Shown: positions 42,558 to 51,215 of the stretch, piece after piece
How positions within the stretch are numbered: the first letter of the stretch is position 1
How the letters are laid out: every line of letters begins with the position of its first letter
Assembly (NCBI RefSeq): GCF_013620825.1
Contig: NZ_NJIC01000009.1
Location: 115,856-179,855, forward strand
Direction: 5' to 3'
DNA from: Rhodanobacter sp. PCA2
GTDB lineage: Bacteria; Pseudomonadota; Gammaproteobacteria; Xanthomonadales; Rhodanobacteraceae
Length of the DNA: 64,000 nucleotides
Position numbers and translations under genes: made by a program
Notes under the pieces: model-generated
The model's input: only the letters and a program-made list of their open reading frames with translations
What the model was told of the DNA's origin: nothing
Database searches by the model: none

Positions 42558-45370
42558 ATACCAGTGACATCAATAGCAAGGACTATTGGGAGCACCGGTT
42601 CAAGTCCGACTGGGGCGACTTGGGGGGGCCATCCCAAAGTCGTTTTTTCGCCAGAGTTGCTTTGGCGAATTTTCCTGATTGGTTTACTCAGGAGATACGC
42701 GTCGGTCATGCCACGGTGTGTGACTGGGGGTGCGCAGAGGGTAGCGGTACAAGTGAACTTGCTGCCGGGCTTGCAGTACCGGTGACAGGTGTGGATTTCT
42801 CGGGAGAGGCGATTGCAAACGCCTCTGCGAACCACGGACATCTGGAGTTTCTGTGCCGGGATGTGCTCAATGAGCCCATGCCTGTTTACGATGTGGTGTT
42901 TTCTTCAAATACTCTTGAACATTTTCAGGAGCCGTGGAAAGTATTCGACAGGCTATCGACATTTGCCCGATCGCATGTCGCGCTGCTGCTGCCTTTCGAG
43001 GAATATCAGCGAATTTCCGAGCATTTCCATACCTTTGACGCCAGGGACATGGCTTTTATCCGCAACGGGTTCGTGCTTGCGCATGCTGCGATCGAAGACC
43101 TGTCCGATGACGATTCCGGATATTGGAACGGCAAGCAGGTGTTGGTCATCTATAGCAGAATCGAGGCGATGTCGCATGGTGCGATGACGCTGGCAAACAT
43201 ACGGATCGACGGGCAGTCGCCTGCCAGCTTGCTCGCAGGCGGTCGCTTGCGCCAGTTGGTGCAGGCACAGACACGCATCGAGATACTGAGTGAAAGGACA
43301 AAGGCGCTCGAGTACGAGGTTGCCAAAGCGCGCGAGATGGTACTTGCGGCATCGCAGCGGGAGGCCCGATGCGAGGCGCTCCTGGGGGAGCGCAGTCAAG
43401 CGTTGTCTGATGCAAACAATGCGCGCTCGGTATTAGAGGGGGAGCACGGGAGGTCCAGTCGAGACGCGGATGCACTGCGTCAAGAAGTTGCAAGGCTCTG
43501 CGTGCAATTACAGGATGAGCGCGACAAGGCTCTGGCGGCGGGGCCGCGGGAGGCGCAACTGCAGGCTGTCATTGATGAGCAGGGCAGGGTTTTGGCAGAC
43601 GCCGGTGCGGCACGCTCGGCGTTGGAGCTTGAGCTTGGCGCGGCCAATCAGGCTGCCGAAGACCTGCGCGGCGAGGTTGACAGGCTCTGCACGCAGTTGC
43701 ACGACGAGTGCACGAGGGTGTTGGGTGCGGCCCAAATGGAGGTTGAACTCCGGTCCATAATGAACGAGCGCGATGCAGCGATAGCGGATGCGACGCTCGT
43801 GTGCAGCGAATTGGAAGCCGAGTTGAGGGCGGCCAGTGGGTTTGCTGATGCTTTACATCGCCAATCGGAACGATTGGGGGAAGATCTGGAACAAGAGCGC
43901 GTCCTCAGGGCGAAGGTGACGGCGGATCTGGCGTCGGCAAGAGCCGGTCACGCTGCTTCCTGTCAGGCGCTGGACCAGACATCCGCGCAACTTGGCATGG
44001 TATCCGACGAGCTTGCCAAAACTACCTCCAGCCTTTCATGGCGCATTACACATCCGCTGCGTTTCGTTCGTGCACTGCTTGGGGGATCTCGCGCGCAGCG
44101 CCGCGAGTTGATCTATTCAGCAATGCGTTCCAGTTACTGGCGGTTGCCGGAAGGCGTGCGGCATCGACTCATGCGCCTGAGGGAGCGAATCGTCAGGAGC
44201 CACGCACAATCCGCCAGCGCCGAGCCCAGTCCGGTACCCGAAACGGTCGGCACGTTTGATTGGATTGCATTGGCCAACTCGGCGCCCAGACTGGCCATCG
44301 TCCCGTGTGCCTTTGAGTTCGACGAGTTGGTCAATCAGCGCCCGATCAATCTTGCCAAGTATCTCGCCGAGCATGGCTATCAGGTGATCTTTGTCGCTTG
44401 GCAGTGGCACAGGGGTGAAGTACTGCCTCGAACCGGCAGTGAGGTTTACCCGGGGATCTGGCAGATCGGCTTGTACGATCTGGCGGATCGCGCAGCGTTA
44501 CTTGATACGCGGCGCGATTTACAGTCACTTTTTGTTGTTACCTTGCCGGCACCTATCCTGGTGGGGATGCATGAATCCATGCGGGCTCGCGCACTGGCCG
44601 TCGTCTACGACATTCTCGACGAGTGGGAGGAGTTTTCGAAAGTTGGACAGGCTCCATGGTTCGATAGCGCATCGGAGCGGGAAATAGTATTGGCCGCCGA
44701 TGCCGTTGCCGCTGTGTCAGCCCCGTTGGCTGCGAAGTTCAGCGATTTGCGTAGTGATGTACACGTCATCGGCAATGGCTACAAACCCGATGTTCTTGGG
44801 TTGGATCATGCACGGTGTGCGAGCAGGGTCCGCGAATCGGCGAATTCGATGCGAATCGGATATTTCGGCCACCTCACCGATGCGTGGTTCGACTGGGGAG
44901 TGATATTGGCGGCTGCGCGGGCAATGCCCGATGCGAAGTTCGAGCTTATAGGCTACGGCGAGCCCGAGTGGGCCCGACGGGCCGTTGATGACTTGCCCAA
45001 CGTGACGTTGCTCGGCAAGGTACCGCCCGGACGCCTTTGGGAGTACGCGCAACATTGGCACGTGGCCTTGGTACCATTCGTGCCGGGGACCCTCGCTGCC
45101 GCCGTCGATCCGATCAAGATATACGAATATTTGTATTTTGGGCTGCCGACGGTTTGCACCGGAATCCCGCATCTTGCCGGCTTGCCAGCGGTTCGGGTTG
45201 TTGAAGGGGTATCCGAATTTGTCGATGCATGCAGGGAGTTGGCGCGGGTAGAATTGAACTATCAGGAAATTGAACTCAACCTCGCACGCGCGACATGGAG
45301 CGCACGTTTTGAAGCCCTGCTGCAGGCAGTCACGGACGGGGCCGGTATCAGGAGCCTGTATGTCACTTGA
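42554..45370 (+). CDS. Three-part protein: methyltransferase, repeated coiled coil, glycosyltransferase
   Basis: A 938-residue multidomain protein joined to wzt by an ATGA overlap. Residues 1-200 are a class I SAM methyltransferase: VCDWGCAEGSGTSELA (about 55-70) is motif I, and YDVVFSSNTLEHF is a later motif. Residues 241-490 form a charged helical coiled coil with three tandem 63-residue repeats (269-331, 332-394, 395-457). LSWRITHPLRFVRALLG near 494-510 resembles a membrane-touching amphipathic helix. Residues about 575-938 are a GT-B glycosyltransferase (AKYLAEHGYQVIFVAW, YFGHLTDAWFDWG, KIYEYLYFGLP). The plan recalls WbdD chain terminators (methyltransferase, coiled-coil ruler), but with a glycosyltransferase instead of a kinase. 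It may cap and measure the O-chain; that is inference. Confidence 0.82.
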   Translation: MNTSDINSKDYWEHRFKSDWGDLGGPSQSRFFARVALANFPDWFTQEIRVGHATVCDWGCAEGSGTSELAAGLAVPVTGVDFSGEAIANASANHGHLEFLCRDVLNEPMPVYDVVFSSNTLEHFQEPWKVFDRLSTFARSHVALLLPFEEYQRISEHFHTFDARDMAFIRNGFVLAHAAIEDLSDDDSGYWNGKQVLVIYSRIEAMSHGAMTLANIRIDGQSPASLLAGGRLRQLVQAQTRIEILSERTKALEYEVAKAREMVLAASQREARCEALLGERSQALSDANNARSVLEGEHGRSSRDADALRQEVARLCVQLQDERDKALAAGPREAQLQAVIDEQGRVLADAGAARSALELELGAANQAAEDLRGEVDRLCTQLHDECTRVLGAAQMEVELRSIMNERDAAIADATLVCSELEAELRAASGFADALHRQSERLGEDLEQERVLRAKVTADLASARAGHAASCQALDQTSAQLGMVSDELAKTTSSLSWRITHPLRFVRALLGGSRAQRRELIYSAMRSSYWRLPEGVRHRLMRLRERIVRSHAQSASAEPSPVPETVGTFDWIALANSAPRLAIVPCAFEFDELVNQRPINLAKYLAEHGYQVIFVAWQWHRGEVLPRTGSEVYPGIWQIGLYDLADRAALLDTRRDLQSLFVVTLPAPILVGMHESMRARALAVVYDILDEWEEFSKVGQAPWFDSASEREIVLAADAVAAVSAPLAAKFSDLRSDVHVIGNGYKPDVLGLDHARCASRVRESANSMRIGYFGHLTDAWFDWGVILAAARAMPDAKFELIGYGEPEWARRAVDDLPNVTLLGKVPPGRLWEYAQHWHVALVPFVPGTLAAAVDPIKIYEYLYFGLPTVCTGIPHLAGLPAVRVVEGVSEFVDACRELARVELNYQEIELNLARATWSARFEALLQAVTDGAGIRSLYVT
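43358..43924 (+). repeat. Three in-frame 189-bp repeats (63 residues each) within the coiled coil
   Basis: Units lie at 43358-43546, 43547-43735 and 43736-43924. Units 1 and 2 are clearly alike, with EVARLCVQLQDER versus EVDRLCTQLHDEC, and ARSVLEGE versus ARSALELE; unit 3 is more diverged (SERLGEDLEQER, CSELEAELRAAS). A half-unit appears to precede them (residues 249-268). 63 is nine heptads, so each added or lost unit keeps the coil in register. Confidence 0.8.
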
Positions 45371-46436
45371 TGTTTGCTTTGTATATCAGTGGGCAACCTA
45401 TGGGGGCGTGGAAAGGGTATTTCTGAATCGCGCGCGCGCATTCGAAGCGAATGGAGAAAACGTCCGGATTGACGTGTACTACTGTGCAGACGGAGGTGGA
45501 CTCAGTGCCTTTGTCGAGACGATTCGTCTGGCAGGACTGGAGCGCATCATCCGCGTGGTCAGGGAGTTCGATGCGGCCCGTTACGACATTGTCTTCGTGA
45601 TCGATACCCCGGAGATGTTGCCCGTTCGCCCGTCGGGTAGAGCGCACTGGGTGGTCGAATGCCACACAGCTTATGAGGTGGGTCGAGCCTACCTTGACTC
45701 TCTGCCTCCGCACGTGGAAGAGATTGTCGTGCCGTCGCATACTTTTGCCCGGTCATTGATCGCGGAGCGCCCGATGCTGGACAACCGGGTCCGCCTGTTG
45801 CGCAACTGTGTGTCGCCGCGCATTGAGGTGTCGCCTCCAAAGCTGCCGTCTTGGCGCAGGCGTTCGTTGCTGTTTTTTGGTCGTGTCGACGAATTGAAAA
45901 ACCCCCAGGGGTTCCTGGATATCCTGGTCGAACTTGAACGGCGCCAACCCGGTACTTATCTTGGAGCCATCGTCGGCCCCGAGGTACCGGGCTACGATCT
46001 CGATGGTCGGATAGAAAGAACGGGATTGAGGGGAAGCGTTTTGCGTCTCCCACCGCTGCACTTTATCAAGACCTCGCTGTTTCTGGCGGCGTGGCGCTGC
46101 CATGGAGGGGTAATGGTTTCGCCTTCGCGCGGCGAATCTTTCGGCCTGGCAGCGGCTGAAGCAATTGCTGCAGGGGTGCCGGTGCTTCTGTCGGCGATCC
46201 CGGCGCATTCTGAACTGCTCGACGGGGGCATCGCCCATCTTTACAACCCGGACGACCCGATTGCAGGTGCCGACCGCATCGAGGAGATGTTCAGGTGCTA
46301 TGGCGAAGCTGCCATGCGGATGGGGCGATGTGCGTCGAAGTTCGACGACGCCGCGTTTATTGGTGATTGGAAGCTTCTGATCGATGATTTGGGCATCCGC
46401 GGAATGGCCTCCGAGTCTTTAGAGTTGAATTCATGA
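45360..46436 (+). CDS. Glycosyltransferase, GT4 type
   Basis: A 358-residue GT-B glycosyltransferase. GGVERVFLNRARAF at the N-terminus (acceptor-side loop) and LLFFGRVDELKNPQGFLDIL, followed by SPSRGESFGLAAAEAIAAGVPVLLS, carry the sugar-nucleotide binding E-x7-E-like pattern of family GT4. The ATG at 45360 has an AGGAG site and starts inside the end of the preceding gene (11-base overlap). It presumably adds one sugar of the O-unit on the cytoplasmic side; the donor cannot be read from sequence. Its stop overlaps wecB by four bases. Confidence 0.85.
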   Translation: MSLDVCFVYQWATYGGVERVFLNRARAFEANGENVRIDVYYCADGGGLSAFVETIRLAGLERIIRVVREFDAARYDIVFVIDTPEMLPVRPSGRAHWVVECHTAYEVGRAYLDSLPPHVEEIVVPSHTFARSLIAERPMLDNRVRLLRNCVSPRIEVSPPKLPSWRRRSLLFFGRVDELKNPQGFLDILVELERRQPGTYLGAIVGPEVPGYDLDGRIERTGLRGSVLRLPPLHFIKTSLFLAAWRCHGGVMVSPSRGESFGLAAAEAIAAGVPVLLSAIPAHSELLDGGIAHLYNPDDPIAGADRIEEMFRCYGEAAMRMGRCASKFDDAAFIGDWKLLIDDLGIRGMASESLELNS

Positions 46437-47545
46437 GTCTGCAGAAAAATATCCTCGTTGTGGTTGGTACGCGGCCAGAGGCGATCAAGATGGCGCCGGT
46501 GGTTCTGGCACTTCGTGACCAGTCATGGGCCAAAGTTACTGTTTTGGCAACAGCACAACATCGCCAGATGCTGGATCAGGTACTTGAGGCTTTCTCGATT
46601 CGAGCCGATATCGATCTTGACATCATGCGGCCCAATCAGTCCTTGGCGCAGCTGACGGCGCGGATTCTCGCCGCGATGGATGATGTCCTGTCCGATCGGA
46701 CGTTCGATGTGGCTTTGGTCCAGGGCGACACGACTACGGTGATGGCCGTTGCGCTGGCCTGTTTCTACCGCCGCATCCCGGTTGGCCACGTCGAGGCTGG
46801 GCTGCGCACGGGGGACATGGGGAATCCCTTTCCGGAGGAAATGAATCGCATCGTGGCCGGCAATCTGGCTCGCTGGCATTTTGCACCCACCGAAAGCTCC
46901 AGGGAGAATCTGCTGCGCGAAGGCTTTGACGACGCGTCAATCCATGTGACCGGGAACACCGTCATTGACGCGCTCATGCAAGTGGCATCGCGGGATCCCA
47001 AGTTGGATATCGCATTGCCGGAAGGCAAGCGCCTGATCCTGGTTACGGCGCATCGCCGGGAGAATTTCGGCGCACCGTTTCGTGAAATATGTCAGGCGGT
47101 GCTCGATATAGTGCAATGCCATGCGGATGTGCATGTACTGTATCCGGTGCACCCCAACCCGAACGTGAAGTCCGTGGCAGAGGAAATGCTTGGCAGGCAT
47201 GCGTCAATCACTTTGTGCCCTCCGCTGGATTATGTGCCATTCATCGCAGCACTCCAGCGTGCCTACCTGATCCTCAGTGACTCGGGGGGGGTGCAGGAAG
47301 AGGCTCCTGCACTTGGAAAGCCGGTGCTGGTGTTGCGGAATGAGACCGAGCGGCCCGAGGCAGTTGCTGCGGAAGTCGTGCGCCTCGTGGGGCCTCGGCG
47401 CGAAGCCATCGTGCAGGCAGCCAATGAGTTGCTGACCGATCCTCATGTGTATCGGCAGATGGCGCGTGGGGTATCACCCTATGGCGACGGGAGAGCTGCT
47501 GGCAGGATCGTGGACATCCTGCGGCAGGACCTCGCCGGCGCATGA
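46433..47545 (+). CDS. wecB: UDP-N-acetylglucosamine 2-epimerase (non-hydrolysing)
   Basis: A 370-residue GT-B-fold epimerase making UDP-ManNAc from UDP-GlcNAc. VVGTRPEAIKMAPVVLAL, VQGDTTTVMAVALACFY, GHVEAGLRTGD, FPEEMNR, TGNTVIDAL, ILVTAHRRENFG and LSDSGGVQEEAPALGKPVLVLR are the family blocks in order. The length matches (E. coli WecB, 376). It is in the middle of the operon, with ATGA overlap to the upstream transferase. No UDP-ManNAc dehydrogenase (wecC) is present, so ManNAc itself is the likely sugar in the O-unit, unless the dehydrogenase is elsewhere. Confidence 0.95.
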   Translation: MSLQKNILVVVGTRPEAIKMAPVVLALRDQSWAKVTVLATAQHRQMLDQVLEAFSIRADIDLDIMRPNQSLAQLTARILAAMDDVLSDRTFDVALVQGDTTTVMAVALACFYRRIPVGHVEAGLRTGDMGNPFPEEMNRIVAGNLARWHFAPTESSRENLLREGFDDASIHVTGNTVIDALMQVASRDPKLDIALPEGKRLILVTAHRRENFGAPFREICQAVLDIVQCHADVHVLYPVHPNPNVKSVAEEMLGRHASITLCPPLDYVPFIAALQRAYLILSDSGGVQEEAPALGKPVLVLRNETERPEAVAAEVVRLVGPRREAIVQAANELLTDPHVYRQMARGVSPYGDGRAAGRIVDILRQDLAGA

Positions 47546-48901
47546 ATGCAGCCATTGGCCGGGACGTTCCGTGAGATGCGGATTCTTCTGCTAGCGCACG
47601 ATTACCCGCCCACCAATTCTCCGCAGGGTCTGCGTTGGGGTTACCTGGCATCCGAATTATGCAAGCTTGGACATGAAGTGACGGTGCTTTGTGCTGACCC
47701 CCTGGGGCGTTCGCCACCTTTCCCGGCATGGGCAGCCGGCCCGGAAATCGTGCGGGTTGCTTCCCGCGGTTTGGTACATGGCGTCCTTCGTACCGTCGCG
47801 CGTCTGAGATTGCGGCGGCGGATGGACGATCACCACGCTGGCGACGGGCTGGCAGCCGGTTTCTCATGGCGCAATCATGCAGTGTCTGGATTGTTGCGTG
47901 TCTCGGGGTTGCTGCGATTTCCGGATGCCCGGCGCGCATGGCTTCGGCCTGCCCGGAAAGCGCTGCAGGAATGGTTGCGAACCAACAGGCCCGACTTGGT
48001 GATCAGCTCGCATGAGCCCGCGGTCAGCCTCATGCTGGGCACGGAGTGTGTCCGGCGTGGCCTGCCATGGATTGCCGATTTGGGCGATCCAGTTCTGACG
48101 GACTATACCCCGCTGCATTGGCGCCGACGGGCGCTGGCACTCGAAGCGGAGGTGTGTAGTCGTGCCGATGCATTGGTAACTACGAATGACGCAACGCGCG
48201 ATTTGCTGGGCACGCGCCATGGAGTAAATGCGAGCAAAGTCACGGTGGTCTCCCAGGGGTTTGATCCGACGGTCGCGGAATTGGGTACACGGAGCGTCGA
48301 CTTGCCTTCCGGGGGGCGTGAATTGCGTCTTCTGTATACGGGGCGCTTCTACCGATTTCGCAGCGGCAAAGAACTGTTTGAAGCGGTACTTCGCACGCCC
48401 GGCGTAGTTCTTGATGTCGTGACCCCCAGTCTTCCGCGGTGGCTTAGCGGCTATGCGGAGATCCATTCCCGGGTTATAAGGGTCCGCCAGAATCTTCAGC
48501 ACGATGAAGTGCTTGCCGTGCAGCGGCACGCCGATATACTGGTGAATCTTGGTAACGCAAATCCCGTACAGACGCCAGGAAAGATCTACGAATATCTCGG
48601 CAGCAACAGGCCATTGCTGCAGGTATTTCAGAAAGTTTCTGACCCATCGAATGCTTTTGTTGCGCAGCTGCGCCGTGGATGGGTGGTGCCGGCCGAAGTG
48701 GACGCGCTGAGTGAACAATTGGCCCGATTGCGCGATAAGAAGTTGGCGGGAAATCTTACCGAGGGGATGGATTTTTCCATGAGCGCGATCCGGCAGCATG
48801 CATGGGCTGCCAAGGCCGTGGCGCTGGACAGGATATTCCACGACGTCAGACGCCACCGTCGACACACCTTTACAGGTCTTGATCCGGGATTGCCCACATG
48901 A
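47546..48901 (+). CDS. Glycosyltransferase, GT4-like
   Basis: A 451-residue GT-B glycosyltransferase. LLLAHDYPPTNSPQGLRWGYLASELCKLGHEVTVL is the GT4 N-terminal pattern. The acceptor domain includes WIADLGDPVL, and the C-terminal nucleotide-sugar domain has LLYTGRFYRFRSGKELFEAV and TPGKIYEYLGSNRPLL, the latter the E-x-x-G segment. Two starts are open: ATG at 47546, directly behind the wecB TGA, and ATG at 47576, which begins at the conserved MRILLLAHDY; neither has a strong ribosome site. The upstream one is listed and the second is as good. Its role is addition of a sugar to the O-unit; donor unknown. Confidence 0.82.
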   Translation: MQPLAGTFREMRILLLAHDYPPTNSPQGLRWGYLASELCKLGHEVTVLCADPLGRSPPFPAWAAGPEIVRVASRGLVHGVLRTVARLRLRRRMDDHHAGDGLAAGFSWRNHAVSGLLRVSGLLRFPDARRAWLRPARKALQEWLRTNRPDLVISSHEPAVSLMLGTECVRRGLPWIADLGDPVLTDYTPLHWRRRALALEAEVCSRADALVTTNDATRDLLGTRHGVNASKVTVVSQGFDPTVAELGTRSVDLPSGGRELRLLYTGRFYRFRSGKELFEAVLRTPGVVLDVVTPSLPRWLSGYAEIHSRVIRVRQNLQHDEVLAVQRHADILVNLGNANPVQTPGKIYEYLGSNRPLLQVFQKVSDPSNAFVAQLRRGWVVPAEVDALSEQLARLRDKKLAGNLTEGMDFSMSAIRQHAWAAKAVALDRIFHDVRRHRRHTFTGLDPGLPT

Positions 48902-49923
48902 ATGACAAGGCGAACCACGATGTGCGCGGCCCCGCGCATCACGGTCGATGGAAGGTGTGGCTGCGGCAATCTCTCAAGCTGCTCATCAGCGTAGGCCTGT
49001 TCGCGATTCTCATCCGCGCGGTCGATTGGCGTGGCGTAAGAGGGATCCTGATCAAGGCGGACCCGCAACTGCTTGCAGTGGCGATGCTCGCACTTGCCAC
49101 TGCGGTATTGCTCGCTGCGTGGCGGTGGAGTTTGTGCGCATCTGCTTCCGGGATCGCGTTGCCGAGAGGGTTTTACGTGCGAGCCACCTACGCCGCCACG
49201 TTCATAGGGCAGGTACTGCCTGCCGGCGTTGGCGTCGATGCGGTACGTCTCGCATATTTCATGCATGGCCGCGCCCGGCTTGCACGGGCTCTTCAGGCAT
49301 TGCTGCTTGATCGAATGGTCGGTATTGCTGCGGTAATCGTCGTTATGGCCGCGGGATTGCCACTGATGTGGAATCGTTTGCCGCTGGCGTTGAAGCTGCT
49401 GAGCATGGTGTTGATGGCGGGGTTGCTCGGAGGCTGCGGCGTACTTTGGTTGTTCGCCAAGCTTCCCTTCATCGTGAACTTCAGGGGCGAGGGTCGTCGT
49501 CGAAAGCTGATCGACCTGCTGCTGTCGGTTCGCGACAGCGTTTTGTCCAAGGACGCACTGTACGCGTTTTTGGTGAGCATGATCTTCTATAGCGTAAGCA
49601 TTGCAGGAGTGCGCTGGTTTGCGGCAGCTCTTGGACTAGACGTCCCGTATCTGCTGTTGCTGGCTATTGTTGCCATGGCGATATTCTTGTCCCTGATGCC
49701 GATTTCCCTGAATGGGTGGGGGGTTCGCGAAGGGGCGATGGTGGTCGGGTTGTCGGCATTGTCGGTATCGAGAGAATCGGCGCTTGCCATCTCGCTCCTG
49801 TATGGGGCCGGCTCCGCGGTCGCTACGCTTCCAGGGGCATTCATCTGGGCCATGAGGCGACGGCACGTTGATGATGGTGCGGAAGCCCGGCCTGAAACGG
49901 AATCGATCTGGAGAAAACGGTGA
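48898..49923 (+). CDS. AglD/MprF-like multi-pass membrane protein (UPF0104)
   Basis: A 341-residue protein with about eight helices and no enzymatic soluble domain. LLISVGLFAILIRAVDW, AWRWSLCASASGI, ATFIGQVLPAGVGVDAVRLAYF, LDRMVGIAAVIVVMAAGLPL and SLMPISLNGWGVREGAMVVGL match the lysylphosphatidylglycerol synthetase transmembrane region family, which also contains AglD-like proteins of glycan pathways. It lies between a GT4 gene and a GT2 polyprenyl-phosphate type transferase with overlaps on both sides. A role in lipid or lipid-linked sugar translocation is suggested by the family and context only. Confidence 0.8.
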   Translation: MNDKANHDVRGPAHHGRWKVWLRQSLKLLISVGLFAILIRAVDWRGVRGILIKADPQLLAVAMLALATAVLLAAWRWSLCASASGIALPRGFYVRATYAATFIGQVLPAGVGVDAVRLAYFMHGRARLARALQALLLDRMVGIAAVIVVMAAGLPLMWNRLPLALKLLSMVLMAGLLGGCGVLWLFAKLPFIVNFRGEGRRRKLIDLLLSVRDSVLSKDALYAFLVSMIFYSVSIAGVRWFAAALGLDVPYLLLLAIVAMAIFLSLMPISLNGWGVREGAMVVGLSALSVSRESALAISLLYGAGSAVATLPGAFIWAMRRRHVDDGAEARPETESIWRKR

Positions 49924-51200
49924 GAAAATATTTTTATCGCATGATGTCGAAGTACATCAGGCTATACGCGCGGCCGGCCGATCGTGTTGTCGAATTGGAC
50001 CCGTTGACCGATGAACTGGGCCATTTCCTTGACGGCATCGAGTCTTCATCGCTGGATGAATTGGCGCGGACGCAGGGCGCGCGCGCGATCGACTATCTGA
50101 TTCTCAATGGCAACCTGCATTACATGCCGGATGTCCAGTCCTACCTGGGAAGCCTGAATGAAACGATGGACCCGCGCACCCGGCTTGTGGTGGTTACCTA
50201 CAGCAGCATATGGCGTCCACTGGTGCGCCTGGCGACGATATGCGGCTGGCGCCGGAAAACGATGGAATCCAATTGGTTGGATGCCGGGGACATCGACAAC
50301 TTCTTCCGACTGACGAACTTTCAGCTGATACGCAAGGACAGTCGCGTGCTGATGCCAGTCCAGATTCCCTTGCTGTCCTGGTTCATGAATCGCTATGTTG
50401 CTCCGTTGCCGGGTTTCCGTGCGCTGACGATGGTCAACGTGTACTTGGCTCGTCCCGTACCGCAGGTTGGGCACGACGTCCGTCCGAGTGTCAGTGTGGT
50501 GGTGGCCGCGCGCAATGAGGCCGGAAACATCCAGAACATCATAGACCGGGTCCCTCCCATGGGGCCTGACGATGAATTGATCTTTGTCGAGGGTGGGTCG
50601 AGCGACGACACTTGGCAGCGGATTCTGGAAATCAAGGGGAAACATCCGGAGCGCCAGATACTTGCGGTCAAGCAGGATGGAAAAGGCAAGGGCGATGCAG
50701 TACGCAAGGGTTTCGGTTTGGCCAGCAAGGACATCCTGATGATCCTTGACGCGGATCTGACTGTTCCCCCGGAAGATTTGCCCAAGTTTTATGAGGCAAT
50801 AAGCAGCGGCAAGGCGGAATTTGTCAATGGATCGCGCCTGGTTTATCCAATGGAGCAGCAGGCAATGCGTTTCCTGAACTTGCTTGGGAACCGATTCTTC
50901 GCGGCCGCCTTTTCGTTTGTTCTCGGGCAGCGGTTCAAGGATACGCTGTGCGGAACAAAGGTACTTACGCGCGAGAACTATCAGCGGCTGGCGGCAAATC
51001 GCTCCTACTTTGGCGATTTCGACCCATTTGGCGATTTCGACCTGATATTCGGTGCGGCCCGGATGGGACTGCAGGTGATGGAGGTTCCGATCACATACCG
51101 CGAACGTAAATATGGCACTACCAACATTTCTCGGTGGAGGCATGGCCTTTTGTTGCTCGTCATGCTGGTTTTCGCCAGTCGCAAGCTGAAATTCATCTGA
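49920..51200 (+). CDS. GT2 polyprenyl-phosphate sugar transferase with degenerate methyltransferase-like N-terminus
   Basis: A 426-residue protein. Residues about 195-400 are a GT2 domain: SVSVVVAARNEAGNIQNIIDRVP, ELIFVEGGSSDDT, KGKGDAVRKGFGLAS, ILMILDADLTVPPEDLP (DxD-like metal site) and FKDTLCGTKVLTR resemble dolichol/undecaprenyl-phosphate mannosyl- and glucosyltransferases. Residues 1-190 look like a SAM-methyltransferase fold (IDYLILNGNLHYMPDVQSYL; RTRLVVVTYSSIWRPLV), but the glycine-rich SAM motif is missing (only VVELDPLTD), so it may be inactive. The start is GTG with a GGAG site, in a GTGA overlap with the AglD-like gene. Confidence 0.83.
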   Translation: MRKYFYRMMSKYIRLYARPADRVVELDPLTDELGHFLDGIESSSLDELARTQGARAIDYLILNGNLHYMPDVQSYLGSLNETMDPRTRLVVVTYSSIWRPLVRLATICGWRRKTMESNWLDAGDIDNFFRLTNFQLIRKDSRVLMPVQIPLLSWFMNRYVAPLPGFRALTMVNVYLARPVPQVGHDVRPSVSVVVAARNEAGNIQNIIDRVPPMGPDDELIFVEGGSSDDTWQRILEIKGKHPERQILAVKQDGKGKGDAVRKGFGLASKDILMILDADLTVPPEDLPKFYEAISSGKAEFVNGSRLVYPMEQQAMRFLNLLGNRFFAAAFSFVLGQRFKDTLCGTKVLTRENYQRLAANRSYFGDFDPFGDFDLIFGAARMGLQVMEVPITYRERKYGTTNISRWRHGLLLLVMLVFASRKLKFI

Positions 51201-51215
51201 TTGAGGCGCATTGAC

